Shown piece by piece: positions 46,671-59,068 of a stretch of DNA of 64,000 nucleotides. The translations under genes and the position numbers were made by a program. The DNA comes from Chamaecrista fasciculata (taxonomy: Eukaryota; Streptophyta; Magnoliopsida; Fabales; Fabaceae), in the NCBI GenBank assembly GCA_003254925.1, contig QANZ01033928.1, positions 1 through 64,000 on the forward strand, written 5' to 3'. Within the stretch, counting starts at the first letter, position 1, and every line of letters begins with the position of its first letter. The notes under the pieces were generated by a model. It was not told where the DNA came from. It ran no database searches and saw only the letters and a program-made list of their open reading frames with translations.

Positions 46671-47095
46671 GGCAAAGTGTACTTTTAGTCACATAATTTT
46701 TGTTAAAGTTTTATTTAGTACTATATTTTTTTTTGTATTTTTAATTTCATATCTTTTGCAAAAATTACAGATTTGGTCCCGTGTTGCATTTTTTGTCGCA
46801 TATTTTGGGGCTGTGTTGCAGAATTGGTCCTATATCTCTTGGTCAGGTTGTAGAATTAGTCTAATATCTTTGGGCTAGGTGCAAAATTGGTCTCATATCT
46901 TCTTAGCACATGGGATTGGTGGTGAAATTTTTTGCAAATTAAAGATATGAGACCAATTCTACAACTTAATTAAAAGATATGAGACCAAAAGTGATATGTG
47001 ACCAAATCTGTAACTTTTTATAAAAATATGGGAACAGAAGTGCAACAAAAAGTTATAGGAGCAAATTGAAACCTAAACAAAAGTGCAATTTGGCC
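46671..47095. mobile_element. Short MULE-like element with GGCMAA ends
   Basis: A 425-bp element. The ends (GGCAAAGTGTACTTTT and, inverted, GGCCAAATTGCACTTTT) match, and the interior repeats ATATGAGACCAATT and its inverse. It is flanked by perfect 9-bp repeats TTTATTATA (46662-46670 and 47096-47104). No protein is encoded. Confidence 0.85.
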
Positions 47096-47104
47096 TTTAT
47101 TATA

Positions 47105-49965
47105 TTCCCAAGTTAAAGAGAGATGAAATGTGAGTTGCGTTACGTTGTTAACAGGTAGAAATAAATGTGAGGAAGAAAGAAAGGAGGGGGTGGGGCCCAC
47201 CACGTCACCGGCTTCGGCCTGGGCTTCACTGATCGTGGAATGCTACTATTCTATTCTCTTATGCCCTTTTGGCTTTTGCTTTACTTATTCCGTCATGTGC
47301 ATGTAGCATGCTACTGAATATCTTCTTCCTCATCCCAACTTGCCATTTACTACATGTCAATCTTCCCATCTTATTTTTTTCTCTTTCTCATTCCCAATTC
47401 CACTCCTTCAACTCACACAATTCCATCATTTTAAATATAACCATTTCCATCGATCAATTCATAATCCTTTATTACACTTTCTATTCAACAAGGAAATTCT
47501 TGTTGACATGGATTGTTATAATGTTATAGTAATGATGCATCTTAGTAAAGCATTAGTCAAGACTCCAGAGATGCATGTCCTTATTTAAAATTTGATTTAA
47601 CCGCGAGACATATGCTGTCCCTGAAAATAAAGAGTTTGCAACTTGCAAGCCATCATTATGTACTCATTTTATTTGCCATTTATCATCATCTAACCATGCC
47701 ACTCTTTAACAATTCATTCATTTCTTTTCCCCATATATTTGATCTTTTATTGCTATATATTTAATATTTATTGTGCATCTGGTATCATGTGATCCTACAT
47801 ATTATAGTATCTTAGATGTCAAAATTGTATGTCAATGTTTGATACGCTATGATATTTTCACAATAAATTAAAAAGGTGTAATTTAATTTGATAATAGCAC
47901 AAAGATTATGAGATTAAAAAGGGTAGATTTTAATTTTACCCTTTATATTATGTTAATACGTTTTTTTCCCCTAATTTGATGTCAATGCTTAGTGTACTAT
48001 ATATATATAATATAATAATTAGCTCGTTATCTAATTAATAAGCTAAATGTGGAGAAGATATATTTTATTTATTTAAATAATTTATTGATGATAGTTTATT
48101 TAAACAAATTTTATATTAAAATTACTGTTTATTATATTATTATAATTTAATTATTCATCAATGTTATAAAATAATATTTTTTTAATATAAAAATATAAAT
48201 TAATTTTTTTAAAAATATTTACATAATTTTTTTATATGTATGTATATATTTAAGATGAAAATAGGGATAAATTAAATATGGATAGTTAAAGAAGATATGA
48301 TAGTATTAAATAGAAAATATCAAATATATATGAGATATATATTATTATCATATCAAACATTGATAATATAAATACTATGTATATTTTATACTATAATGTT
48401 ACTTTGAGATATTATAACATTTAAGATCACAATGTACAATGCACCCTTGAAAAACATTGGGTATCAGGCAATGAAGTTATCAACTACTATATGTACATAT
48501 GTATAATCATTTTTAATTTATTGTTATAAAAAAATATTTTTTAAAAAATAATATCTTTTTTATATTGTCACTTAACATTATTTTAACCGTTGTATGTTAG
48601 TAAATGATATTATCATTATTTTATTAAAAAAAATTTAAAATTTAATTATAAAGACAGCATTAATATGACAGCATTAATTATTAAAAATTATGTGTTATCA
48701 ATAAATAGTTTTAAAATTACTATGTGTTTTCAATAAATATTTTCTATCATTAAAAATTTATAAAGACAACATTAATTACTTTAAGAAGAAGTAAACAAGC
48801 AAAACAAAACAAAATAAACAATGTATGACAGCTAAGTCAAAATTTTTTTGCTTAAACATTTTGTAATAATTATAACCAGTCATTTAATTAGAAAACATTA
48901 GACACTTGAATTTATACGACATTTTCATAATCTCAATAACTGTCACAGGCAATGAGTTAAAGCATTGTTGTTCATTTATTACAAAATACAAACTATATAT
49001 TGATGACTTTATTAAATTATGAAAAATACTCATAATTAAGAGATTAGCTCATAGGGTGTTAGGGGCTGTCATTTTATTTGATCTCTACTCAAGGTAACAA
49101 AGATAGTAGTAGTAGTAAATAACGAAAATTGGTTTAATTAGTATTGAGTTGACTCATAAAATATTATATTATAAGTTTAAATTTATTTTTGATGTGAGAG
49201 TTTTTGTTAGTGGACAACCTTAAATTTTGTTTAAGTGTTAATTAAATCTAAAGACATACATAGACTTTTTAAGAAAATAATTCACTTAATTTTTTTTGTA
49301 GAAAATGATAAAGATGGTGTAACCTAATTTTCTTTTTGGCCAGTGGTGTAACCTAATTTAAAAGAAAATTAAAGTTCAAATTTGCAACTTATTAGGAGTT
49401 TCTGCGTCCAAATATAGTCACGTGCCGCCAAATCGATCTAATATATTTTTTTTTATTTTTTTATTAATATGTTTGTAGAGAAATTGAAAGGAAACTAACT
49501 GATTAATATAACAGCAGTGGTAGGCCCATTTTGGTGATTTCGAGTTTTCGACCAACTTCTCCTCAAAGGTCACCTGACTCCTGAAGGCCGAAACTCGAAG
49601 AAGCCCTTAATTTTTCTGCAATGAATCATGAGTATGCAAAGTTTGATTTAGTTATATTTTTTTTAAGTGGTCTCTAATGCTGCCACGTAATCGAGCCCAC
49701 ATGTACGGATCCCACACACCAGAGCAGAGCTTTGTGACTGTGTCTGTGTATATATATACAAGTATTATATATACATATTTTAATCCCGCTCCTAACCCCT
49801 CCATGTGAAAACAACGCCTCTGTTTTCTTATTATATTTTTCTCTCTGTAACGACGAACCCGATTCGACTCCGATCTCATTGCGCCCAGATTCATCTTCAA
49901 TAATCTCCATTACACCATTCGACTCACTCGATTTTATTCTCTCATCGATCGTTCTGGTGTACGTG
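47105..49965. other. AT-rich spacer and ALKBH10B promoter
   Basis: Very AT-rich from 47750 to 49500. Degenerate inverted words (TCAATGTTTGATA near 47836, TATCAAACATTGA near 48352) suggest an old MITE, perhaps about 47775-48450. A GTATATATATAC word at about 49747-49758 followed by a CT-rich leader is a plausible ALKBH10B core promoter. Confidence 0.45.
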
Positions 49966-52900
49966 ATGCCGATGGCGGCAGGGCCAGCATCGCCGACCGA
50001 TCCTACTATGGTGCCGATGCAATCAGCGCCGATGATGGTGTCCGACTCCTTTGCCAAGGACGCCATCATTTCTTGGTTCCGCGGCGAGTTTGCCGCCGCC
50101 AACGCCATTATCGACGCTCTCTGCGGTCACCTCGCTCAGCTCTCCGCCGCCGGCGTAGTCTCCGACTATGACTCTGCCTTCGCCGCAATTCATCGCCGGA
50201 GAATGAACTGGATCCCGGTCATACAGATGCAGAAGTATCACTCCATAGCCGAAGTGGCTGTCGAGCTTCGTAAAGTCGCCGAGAAGAGAACAGTGGCCAA
50301 TGAAATGAGAGAAGAAGGTCAGAGAATGAGCGAGGACGTGAACGCGAACGCTTGTTTGGATGAGGAAAAGAAAATCGACGAGAAAGTTACGGAAGGTAAT
50401 GGAAATGGCGGTGACGACGCTGCTGAAGAGTACGATTCGCCAGAAAGTGAAATCACCGATTCAGGTAATTAATTATAACGTCAAACTCTGTTTTTATTTA
50501 TTTATTTATTTATTTTTTCATTGATCAAGCTTCTCTGTTCTCGACATTCCATTATCGCAGCCAACGGCAAGGTTGGGATTGATTTATTACCGTTCACGGC
50601 GTTTATTCCATGTCTGTTTTTATTTATTGTTTTTCTTTTCTTTTCATTTTTTAATTGAGCCGAATAAGCAAGATAAAATATTATAAATAGTAAAGGGTTT
50701 TAAAAAATAGTTTTCAATCTTGGCTTTTGAAGGGAAGCTTTGCGGTTATCCTTTTTCATTTCAAAAGGCGAAAGAATAGATGTAGAGTTCCAATTTGTTT
50801 GGTCCCTTGGAACTCTCAGATTGATTGAGCCTTGAAACGGTCTGATATATAGAATTTTATTATTTACATATTTATAATGCTTTAATAGTGTATGCCAATT
50901 ATCTTTTTTAACAAAAAACGAGTAAAGTTTGTTTCCTGGATTCGAGCTTCAATGGAGGAAAAACGGTTGAAAATTAACTGTAGTTACTTTTGTCTGCTGT
51001 TTAGTTTGATCGAGAAATAAACCGATAATTTACACATGAGCCAATCCATATAGTAATTTCGAGGACAACGAAAAAATAATATTACCTAGAAAATGTTAAA
51101 GTAATATTTTTGCGGAGTTTTCGTCTTATAATTATTCTGTTTGAGAATTAGGAAATAGCGCATAAGGTTTTGATACAGGCACAACTATAGTATAGAAAAG
51201 TGTGCATTACAGGCGGCGGAGGGTCAGAGTCAGAGCTGAAAAATGCTTCTCCGTTTTGAAAGTAGCATCTGAGACGTGGTGGGTTGGGGTAAACTGGTCT
51301 TGACAAATTGGGTGACATTCCCTATGCTAATTCTATGTGTTTGACTAACTGTCTCTAATGGCGGGTCAACCCTGTACGGGTTGTTGGGTGGGGGATCCAA
51401 TGACTCAAGGAACCAACCATACAAGCAAGCCAACAAATTGGACATGCAAAACATTAAAGATAGGAGAAGAAATGATGCATTCATTGCAAGTATGGACATC
51501 GTATTATGATCTTTTTTAAAGCCTTGGAACTCCCTTTTTGGCACTATACAGGACAAGAGGACACATAATAACGACCTTGTTGGAAGACGGCAAACATTTC
51601 TAAATAATACACAATACAGCTTATCTTAACATCTGGACTTTTTCTGGATTCTTTCAGTTCCTACACTGTTTTTACCACCCATTCCTTCTTTACACGTCAA
51701 GCAAGTATCAATTTATCAAAGCATTACTTTTTTGTCTTTTTTTTTGGCACTTGAAAAGGGGATTGCCATTTAGGATCAAGACGTTTTGAAATCGTATTTT
51801 TTCGGTCCCTCTTTTTCTGGCAGGATCTCAAGAGATGCAAGCCAGTTTGATGAACAGTAGTATATGCTCGAACCACGAAGAATGTGAAGGACGTATTTCC
51901 CAGATAAAGTTGACGAAAGGTTTCTCAGCAAAGGAGTCGGTGAAGGGGCATATGGCAAGTTCTTTCTTTTTCACCAAATTCAAATGCATTCTTTTTAGTA
52001 AAGAAGCTTGGATTCGTTTTTGCAATAAGAAGCAGGTGGGTATTGCTGAATTGGCAGGTGAATGTAGTCAAAGGATTGAAGTTATATGAGGACGTTTTGA
52101 CTGATTCAGAACTCAGCAAGCTCTTTGATTTTGTCAATGAGATTCATTCGGCTGGCCAGAATGGAGAACTCTCGGGTAAGTCCTCCATTAAGCAACCATG
52201 GCTCGAGTTTTCTTCGTGAAATATGAAGGAGTGTGACAATAGTCTTGATGAAAGCACTAACTGGATCTTCTTGAATGATTTGATTGTAGGGGAAACTTTT
52301 ATACTATTCAACAAACAGATGAAGGGCAACAAGAGAGAGCTGATTCAGCTCGGTGTTCCCATTTTTGGACAGATCAGAGAGGATGCCAAAAGTAAGTACA
52401 CAACTATTCAGAGAAGTTCCCAAAACATAGTAGATTTTCTTTACCATTTCTGAAATTCTGTTTCTCTCTGTATATTTTTTTTATTTTCAGCCAATATAGA
52501 GCCAATTCCGGCTCTTCTCCAGGGTGTCATTGATCATCTTATTCAATGGAAACTACTTCCAGAGTACAAAAGGCCAAATAGTTGTATCATCAACTTCTTT
52601 GAAGAGGTAAATATTACATCCATCATGCTTACGCTCCTCTTTTATCCACAATGTTAGACAAATAGTGAAAATAGGTTCTTTAATAATTTAGTATGTGCAA
52701 TGAAATAACCATTTAGCAATGTCTTTACAATTATTTTTAGGGCGAATATTCTCAGCCATTCATGAAACCACCCCATCTGGACCAACCTGTGTCCACTCTT
52801 CTTCTGTCTGAATCAACTATGGCTTTTGGGCGTACCCTTATGAGCGACAACGAAGGGAACTACAAGGGGCCACTCATGCTCTCATTGAAGAATGGGTATA

Positions 52901-54579
52901 TAACTTATTAATACTCTCTGCAGTCCTAGTCTTCCCTTTTTAATTAAGATTCTAGTCACTATGCTGGATACAAAGGAAGAAGTACCTTCGACATTTATTG
53001 GACAGCATGTAAGTGAATAATGAAAAAAAAAACATGAGTTTTTAGAGGATACAGCTGTGTTCGTATATAATAGTGACATCTCTTGAATATGATCATTTCC
53101 ACAGTTTCACAATTCACAACCATGATTTTAAGCTTATTTTGATGATAACTTATCTATGATGAATTTCTTATGCATTAAAACCTTGCTGCAATAAACTCAC
53201 ACATTGGAGCTTTAGCTAAGACATTCATTTTATTTTGTGGTTCTTCTATTTTAATTTTAGCTAACATGTTCGGTTGCATTGGTATATCTCATTAGCATGC
53301 TTAAATATATTAATGATTAGCACAGTTTGGAATTTCACTGACCCAAATCATCGGGCAGATTTCATGATTCCTGCCTGTGGGTTATAATTTATATCTCTGC
53401 TTGCTCATCTGAAACATAATTTTAGTTCATTTTAGAAGTTCCTTACTCCCATTTCAACTTCCTCCTCGGGTGATTGATGATGTAGCTTACAGAAAAACAT
53501 AGGACAAATTCTGAGTGTTTCTCTATATTGGAGATATCAGATGGTAGAATTGTATTAGTAGGACAGCTATCTTCTTTCTAATTTTCACTATTTACTTCAA
53601 GGGTTTCAGTAGAAAGATTCATTGAACAACTTGCATATATTTAGTGTGCTGTGTGTAACATACGGCGTAATTCACAACTTGCATTATACAGCAGACAAAA
53701 TTTAATGCGAGTTTCTCTGGAATTATTAAGGAACGGAATGTTATTTTTTATTTATACTTTAGACTAACTTTAGCGGATCCAAACAGAATGTTAGGTAAGG
53801 CTCTATCATCTTCTGACTAGTAGCTTTAGGCTAATCATGTTCTGTTGAGTATTTGGTCCCAACTTCCCAAAAGGAGTCACGCACCTTTTCATTGTGTAAG
53901 TGGCCGTGTCACAAGAGGTGATAGTTTTCCATTTTTAAGAACTGAGTCATACCTTTGTCTTCATTACTCAACTGACATAATCATCCTAATTTTAGTGTCA
54001 CTGTAATTTATGTATGGAAAGAGTTTGAGCTGATGACATTATTGTAATACTTGAGGTTTAATTTGCAGGTCAATCGTAGTGATGAGAGGAAACAGTGCTG
54101 ACATGGCAAGGCATGTGATGTGTCCATCCCCAAACAGACGGGTGAGCATAACCTTGTTCAGGGTAAGGCCAGACTCCAGCAACCAGCAATGTCAAACAGC
54201 AACAGCTTGCATGGCAACTGCAATGACTGTTTGGCAACCTGGTTATGGTACCCCTACCCCATATGGATATGGAGGTCTTAGTGGGAATGAGGGCATGGAT
54301 ATGAATAATACGATGCCCAAATGGGGAATAATTCGTGCCCCAATGGTGATGTTAACCCCAGTGCGCCCAATGGTGTTGAATTCTCGCAAGCTTCCCCGTG
54401 GTGGGACAGGAGTATTCTTACCCTGGAATGTCCAATCCAGAAAGCCTGCAAAGCATCTTCCACCTCGTGCCCAAAAGGGACGCCTTCTGGCGTTACCTCC
54501 CCCACCAGTTGAATCACACTCACACATGGAAGAGTCCACTTCAGATTCAACCCTTAGTACTGTTGAAGGACAAGGATGA
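49966..54579 (+). CDS. ALKBH10B: ALKBH10B-type RNA N6-methyladenine demethylase (7 exons)
   Basis: The spliced frame is 543 residues. Exons: 49966-50464, 51824-51954, 52058-52175, 52290-52391, 52491-52606, 52741-52895, 54069-54579. The N-terminal third is low in complexity and acidic. The 2-oxoglutarate/Fe(II) AlkB fold begins near 211 (VNVVKGLKLYEDV). Metal ligands are visible: H334-x-D336 (PPHLDQP) and H389 (ARHVMCPSPN), with Arg residues at about 398 and 405 for 2-oxoglutarate. The tail is Pro/Met/Gly-rich and ends after KHLPPRAQKGRLLALPPPP. In Arabidopsis this enzyme removes m6A from mRNA and promotes flowering. Intron 2 starts GCAAGT (51955) after ATG; the nearby GT would break the frame, so a GC-AG intron is inferred. 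ATG at 49966 is the first in frame; 49972 is also possible. Confidence 0.94.
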
Positions 54580-55683
54580 ACTTATAGTTTGAAGCAGCCC
54601 ATTTGAGAAGTTTGGTTGGTCAATCATTTCTTTTTGTGGGGGTTCTTTCAGCTTTAGATTAGATTAGGGGGTGTTGAGGTGTTCGCAGTAGTTTTCAATG
54701 GAATGCCAATCGCAGCAAGGGCTTCAGAGTAGTAGTCAATCTTTTAAACTAGAAGAGTGTGAATTATTATCTCCGAGGGCAGAATTTTGTATCAATGGTA
54801 ACTTAATGTTAATCTTCGCTTCAAACAAAATCAAATCATCATCAGTAGTTGTGATTATACATTTCACCCTTGTATGCTAGGGTCAATTGACTCAATTCCC
54901 TTCTTGATTGTTTTAAGTATATGATAAACTTGAGTAGAGGCGCAACCATAGGCATAGATTCATGCCAAAGAGTACCAGTAATACAACTCTTCACCAAAGA
55001 AAGAGAAGAAAATTGCGTTATTGCTCTTATTCCAGGTATAGCGGGCTTAAAAATTATGGGAGAATGCTCAAACTTTGCAATTAATGCAATATGAAGAATA
55101 AATCTGTTTGTTAACGGAAAACTAAAATCAAATTTGTATATTTAATTTATGTTTTGGACTGATAAATGTTAACAAAAGCCCCAAAGAACAAGGCATGGAG
55201 AGAGCTTAAAAACACACTCAAGACAAAGCGACTCCAAACTCCAAGAACTTACAAAACAAACAAAAAGAGGGGGAAAAAAAGGTGAAGCCTATGGCACGTG
55301 AAAAGCTCAAAGAAGGACTTCGGAGAACTTAATTCAGATCCACGCTCTAATTATTAGTTAATACTAATTTGATACTTTCTTTGAATTTTGAAAAGAAAGT
55401 GACAGAGATTAGAGAGTTAAGGAAATCATATGTAAAATTTCCTGTCAAATCACATAACAAATCCCTTGACTCCATAACTATCTAAAATATTAACCGTTCT
55501 ATTGCTTGTCTCTTTTTCAACAAGCACTTAACCTCGCCCAATAAAACAATTTATGGGAAGCCTAATTAGACATAGAGCAGAACTTCTCATCTGAAGGGAG
55601 ATATTGTATACTAGCGGTTATCTTATTTTGAACTAGATCCAAAAGAATGGACAAAAATGAATGCCGAGAGATATTACAAACAG

Positions 55684-55714
<31 letters not shown>

Positions 55715-55745
55715 TGAAGTTAATCAAAACAGAATGCATAATATC
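54580..55745. other. Convergent spacer between ALKBH10B and the BSD gene
   Basis: Contains both 3' UTRs. An AT microsatellite lies at about 55687-55714, near the BSD stop. No other gene is seen. Confidence 0.6.
55687..55714. repeat. (AT)n microsatellite
   Basis: About 28 bp of alternating A and T in the presumed 3' UTR of the BSD gene. Confidence 0.85.
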
Positions 55746-57167
55746 TCAAGCCTTGGGCTTAGAATGCCCATCGACATCATCATCATCATCATCATCTTCA
55801 ATGTCCCAACTCAAGTCTTCTTCTTCTTCTGCTGTAGCCAGGGGCTTACCCAAGTGAACATTGTTTTGGATATCTCTCGCACTTGATTTCTTTTCACCAA
55901 TACTACTAAGATCCTCGATCTCATCCCACCCAAGGTCTTCCTCCTCAGGTACTGATTGCTGCTGGTTTGCAACCAGTGAAGAGTCATTGTCTTTAATAGA
56001 AGATTTTCCATCATCACTCTTACTTTCTGTCATCACTTTCTCATTAAATTTTGCTGTCAATGGCTCGCTTGCAACCGGTGGAGAGTCATTATTTGAAGAT
56101 TTTCCATCATCAGCCTTCCCTTCTATCATCACTTTCTCATCAGGTCCCAAGTTCAAAGCTTTATCACCACCTGCTTCTTGTTCACTTTTCTTGCTTTTAC
56201 CATCCGTCTCATGAACAACTTGGGAGTCCTCAACTTTTGATCTCTCAATTGACATATTGGTTTCATGGACAACCTCCTTCCTTTTCATTACATCATCTTC
56301 CACATCAACTTCACCAGAACTTCCTAACCTTTTCCCCAAATCTTCAATATTGTTGGTCAAAAGGTCTGTTTTAGCTTTACTCTCATACTCCCTGTCGTCA
56401 TCATCTTCAACATCCCAACTCAGTTCCTCCTCTTCCCTGGACATTTGCTTCACAAGCCTTGCCCTGACGTCCTCAGCTTTCTTGAACCTATGAATTTTAT
56501 AATAATACCTATACCAGAAGGTTTCATTATCCACACAGCTTGGAACGACCCTTTTGTATATACTAGCCATAGCGTCATTTTCTTTAAGTAGACACTCAAT
56601 TTTGTCATTCTTTCCTTCCAACGAAAAATCCAGTTTCCAGTTATTGTAGTCTTCCAAATCCTCTGGCTCGTCACAATAAGTGCTAGCATCAGCCTGAATA
56701 GCGTGAACCTGAGAGTCAAATCTTCTATAAACTTTCAGATTTAAGCTCTTTTCGCTATTGTATTTCTGGTTGTTGTTGTTATTGTCTGAATTTAATTCGA
56801 GACTAGCGGTGAGGATCGCATCCTTACCTTGAGAAATGATCTGAGCCGTCCCTTTCACAACAGAATTACCAAACTGGTCAAGAGAACCCTGAGCGACCTC
56901 AATCTCCTTTTTCAAACCCGACCCGAATTCCTTCAGATCTCGACGGTAAGTCTCAATGATAGATTCAGATTTGGTCGACAAGGTTCTCATGAAACCGCCC
57001 AAGTTCCATACATCATTGCCGCCGGTAGAATCAGCATTAGGGTTTGGACTAAGCTCTGATCGGTGCTCCGTCGGCGAGGATTGACGATTCGGGTCGCCTT
57101 CATTGCTGGGAATTTCAGATTCAGGAGGATCTGAATCGTCTGACAAAACTGATTTGAAGAAATACAT
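55746..57167 (-). CDS. BSD-domain protein with acidic Trp-Asp repeats
   Basis: An intronless 473-residue frame. The ATG at 57167 is used because the longer frame begins at TTG. An amphipathic N-terminal part (about 53-125, NLGGFMRTLSTKSESIIETY) precedes a BSD domain at about 178-232 that contains the hallmark Phe-Trp (F217 W218) and the tract YRYYYKIHRFKKAEDVRARL. The rest is acidic and probably disordered. BSD domains occur in TFIIH p62, synapse-associated and DOS2-like proteins; the plant members are little studied. Three copies of an acidic motif of the type EE(D/E)LxWD(V/I)E are visible at about 246-255, 415-425 and near the C-terminus, the last followed by a run of Asp encoded by a TCA-rich microsatellite (about 55774-55796 on +). 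TATA box: see next entry. Confidence 0.9.
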   Translation of the reverse strand: MYFFKSVLSDDSDPPESEIPSNEGDPNRQSSPTEHRSELSPNPNADSTGGNDVWNLGGFMRTLSTKSESIIETYRRDLKEFGSGLKKEIEVAQGSLDQFGNSVVKGTAQIISQGKDAILTASLELNSDNNNNNQKYNSEKSLNLKVYRRFDSQVHAIQADASTYCDEPEDLEDYNNWKLDFSLEGKNDKIECLLKENDAMASIYKRVVPSCVDNETFWYRYYYKIHRFKKAEDVRARLVKQMSREEEELSWDVEDDDDREYESKAKTDLLTNNIEDLGKRLGSSGEVDVEDDVMKRKEVVHETNMSIERSKVEDSQVVHETDGKSKKSEQEAGGDKALNLGPDEKVMIEGKADDGKSSNNDSPPVASEPLTAKFNEKVMTESKSDDGKSSIKDNDSSLVANQQQSVPEEEDLGWDEIEDLSSIGEKKSSARDIQNNVHLGKPLATAEEEEDLSWDIEDDDDDDDVDGHSKPKA

Positions 57168-57261
57168 GTGGAATCGAGAGAAATACAAAGTGCAGAAAAA
57201 AAGCGGGAGAGAGAAACTGAAAATGGAATAAGGAAGAGTAAAAGAAATAAATGGAGAAGAG

Positions 57262-57269
57262 TTTATATA
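57262..57269 (-). promoter_or_regulatory. TATA box of the BSD-domain gene
   Basis: On the gene strand CTATATAAAC lies about 95 bp before the ATG. Position and sequence are typical of plant core promoters. Confidence 0.6.
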
Positions 57270-57802
57270 GTAGACGATGCGTACTGGATGGTCGACGTCT
57301 AGCGAAGAAGACGAATGGACCGAACCAGACGCGTCAAATGCATTATTTGATTTTTTTTTTTATATTTTCATTCCTCAACGGAAATAGTACAATTCGATTG
57401 GAGTAGTTAAATACAGACAAACCAACCTTTTCAGTTTTCATGGTTTGGTAAAACATCATTGAGGATAATTATACTATTTATTGCATTATTTGATTAATTA
57501 AATCATCATTCTGGTACAATTGATTTTTCTTTTTGGAATATCATTAAAAGCATTTTAGCCAAATCGCAATTCGCAAGGATGTATATTATACTTTAATTTT
57601 TATTACTCAGCAAATAACAAAGAATTGGATTACTTATATTTATATAGTCTGCGTAGATATTTCTTCAGGATTGATTCGTAGAGAAGGAAAGTGAAGTATA
57701 TAAAGATTCAAGAAGGAAAAAAAAGATTTTTTTTTAACTGCAACTGCAACTGAACTGTAAAGAATGTACAGAGTCTATCAAAGATATTCAAAGAATAATT
57801 TA

Positions 57803-59068
57803 GGGTCTGTTTGGGAGCAATAGGATTTTAATCCAAGTTCAACCAAATGGATGGGATGAAATTATTTTTTAATTGGATGAGATGAGATGATGTATTAGTG
57901 TTTGGGTAATTTTAGAGAAAATGATGTTAAATAGGGTGTGAAATTATATAAAAGGGTATGTAATGATTGTGGTTGGTAGAAATAAGTTTATGGAATTTTG
58001 TAATTTGTATAGGGGTAGAAATGGTAGGAAATAATGAGATGAGATGAAGATAATAAGATGAGATGATAGGTGTTTGGTTGTGTTTTGATTGGAATAATAT
58101 TGAGATGAGATGATATTGGAATGTGTGATATTGTATTAGAAAGCGTGAGGATGAAAAAATTTTGGATGAAGGGTTAGAGGTCAATCTAAGTGGATGAGAT
58201 GATAGGCCAAAATGAAAATAATATTGGAATTATTTTTAAGAATACAATTTGGTCCATAAATTTGTATGGTCCTATTAATCAATCCCTAACATGTGTAAAT
58301 GATAACTTGGGGCTTACACGAAATCTCAGTCATCAATAATCGGATCTATTTGTGAAATCCAACGAAAAAAAATAACGAAGAATAGTTTGAGGACCATAAT
58401 GCAAATAACAAAACAACACAAAAATGTTTGGTCAATGGTTCATTTTGATCCAAAATGTATGCCCTAATATTCATTTGGTCCATTATGTTTCAAAATGTTC
58501 ATATTGGTCCTAAATGTTGGCAAAATGATTCATTTTGGTCCTAAATACTGGTAAAATGTTTCGTTTTGGTCCCAACCAAATAGAGAAAGTATTCTTTGGG
58601 AACAATACGTAGCTCTAAACAAGCCATATTCAATAGTTGGGACCAAAATGAAACATTTTGCAAATATTTAGGAGCAATTTGAATATTTTGAAATATAATG
58701 GACCAAAATGAATATTAAGNTGTGTGAGAGAGAGAAAGAGAAAAAGTGTGTGAGTGGAAAAAAGAAAAAAAAATGATGAGAAGTGATAGATAGAGAGAGA
58801 AAATTATAAGTGTAATAAATGAGGGTATGTAAAATTATTATTTTGTCTAGTTTTTTTTTATTTGTATTAAAGTATAGGTATATAAGTAGGGATAGATTAA
58901 TAATTGTAAGAGAAAATGAGATGATGTTGTGAATGAGATGATGATGGGGATGAGATGAGATGAGATGGAGGTTCCAAAAAACACCTAACCAGTACTATTC
59001 ATCCAATCCTAAGATGAGATGATGATTGAATAAAATGAGATTAAGATTTAGTGTTTCCAAAGAGCCCC
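57803..59068. mobile_element. Larger inverted-end element with a nested MULE-like copy
   Basis: The ends GGGTCTGTTTGGGAGC and, inverted, GGGGCTCTTTGGAAAC are related, and the flanks are TTA (57800-57802) and TCA (59069-59071). That could be a mutated 3-bp duplication of PIF/Harbinger type. Inside are many GGATGAGATGAGATGA-like words on both halves. A MULE-like fragment is nested at 58432-58719. A single N at 58720 marks an assembly join, so the interior may be incomplete. Confidence 0.5.
58432..58719. mobile_element. MULE-like fragment, same family as 3215-3692
   Basis: Starts GGTCAATGGTTCATTTTGAT and shares terminal and interior words with the element at 3215, including AAGCCATATTCAAT near the right arm and a shared GAACAATA word. 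The right terminus is lost at the N (58720), so no target duplication can be tested. Confidence 0.7.

Noticed and set aside
47269-47588. Two hydrophobic frames of about 85 residues
   Set aside because: Overlapping frames in AT-rich intergenic DNA with no promoter or coding bias.
54243-54592. Frames of 63-98 residues on both strands
   Set aside because: Shadows of the last ALKBH10B exon.
55774-55796. CRISPR-like or tandem regulatory repeat
   Set aside because: It is a TCA microsatellite coding the poly-Asp tail of the BSD protein; no CRISPR arrays are expected or seen in plant DNA.
55811-57059. Several + strand frames
   Set aside because: Antisense shadows of the intronless BSD-domain gene.
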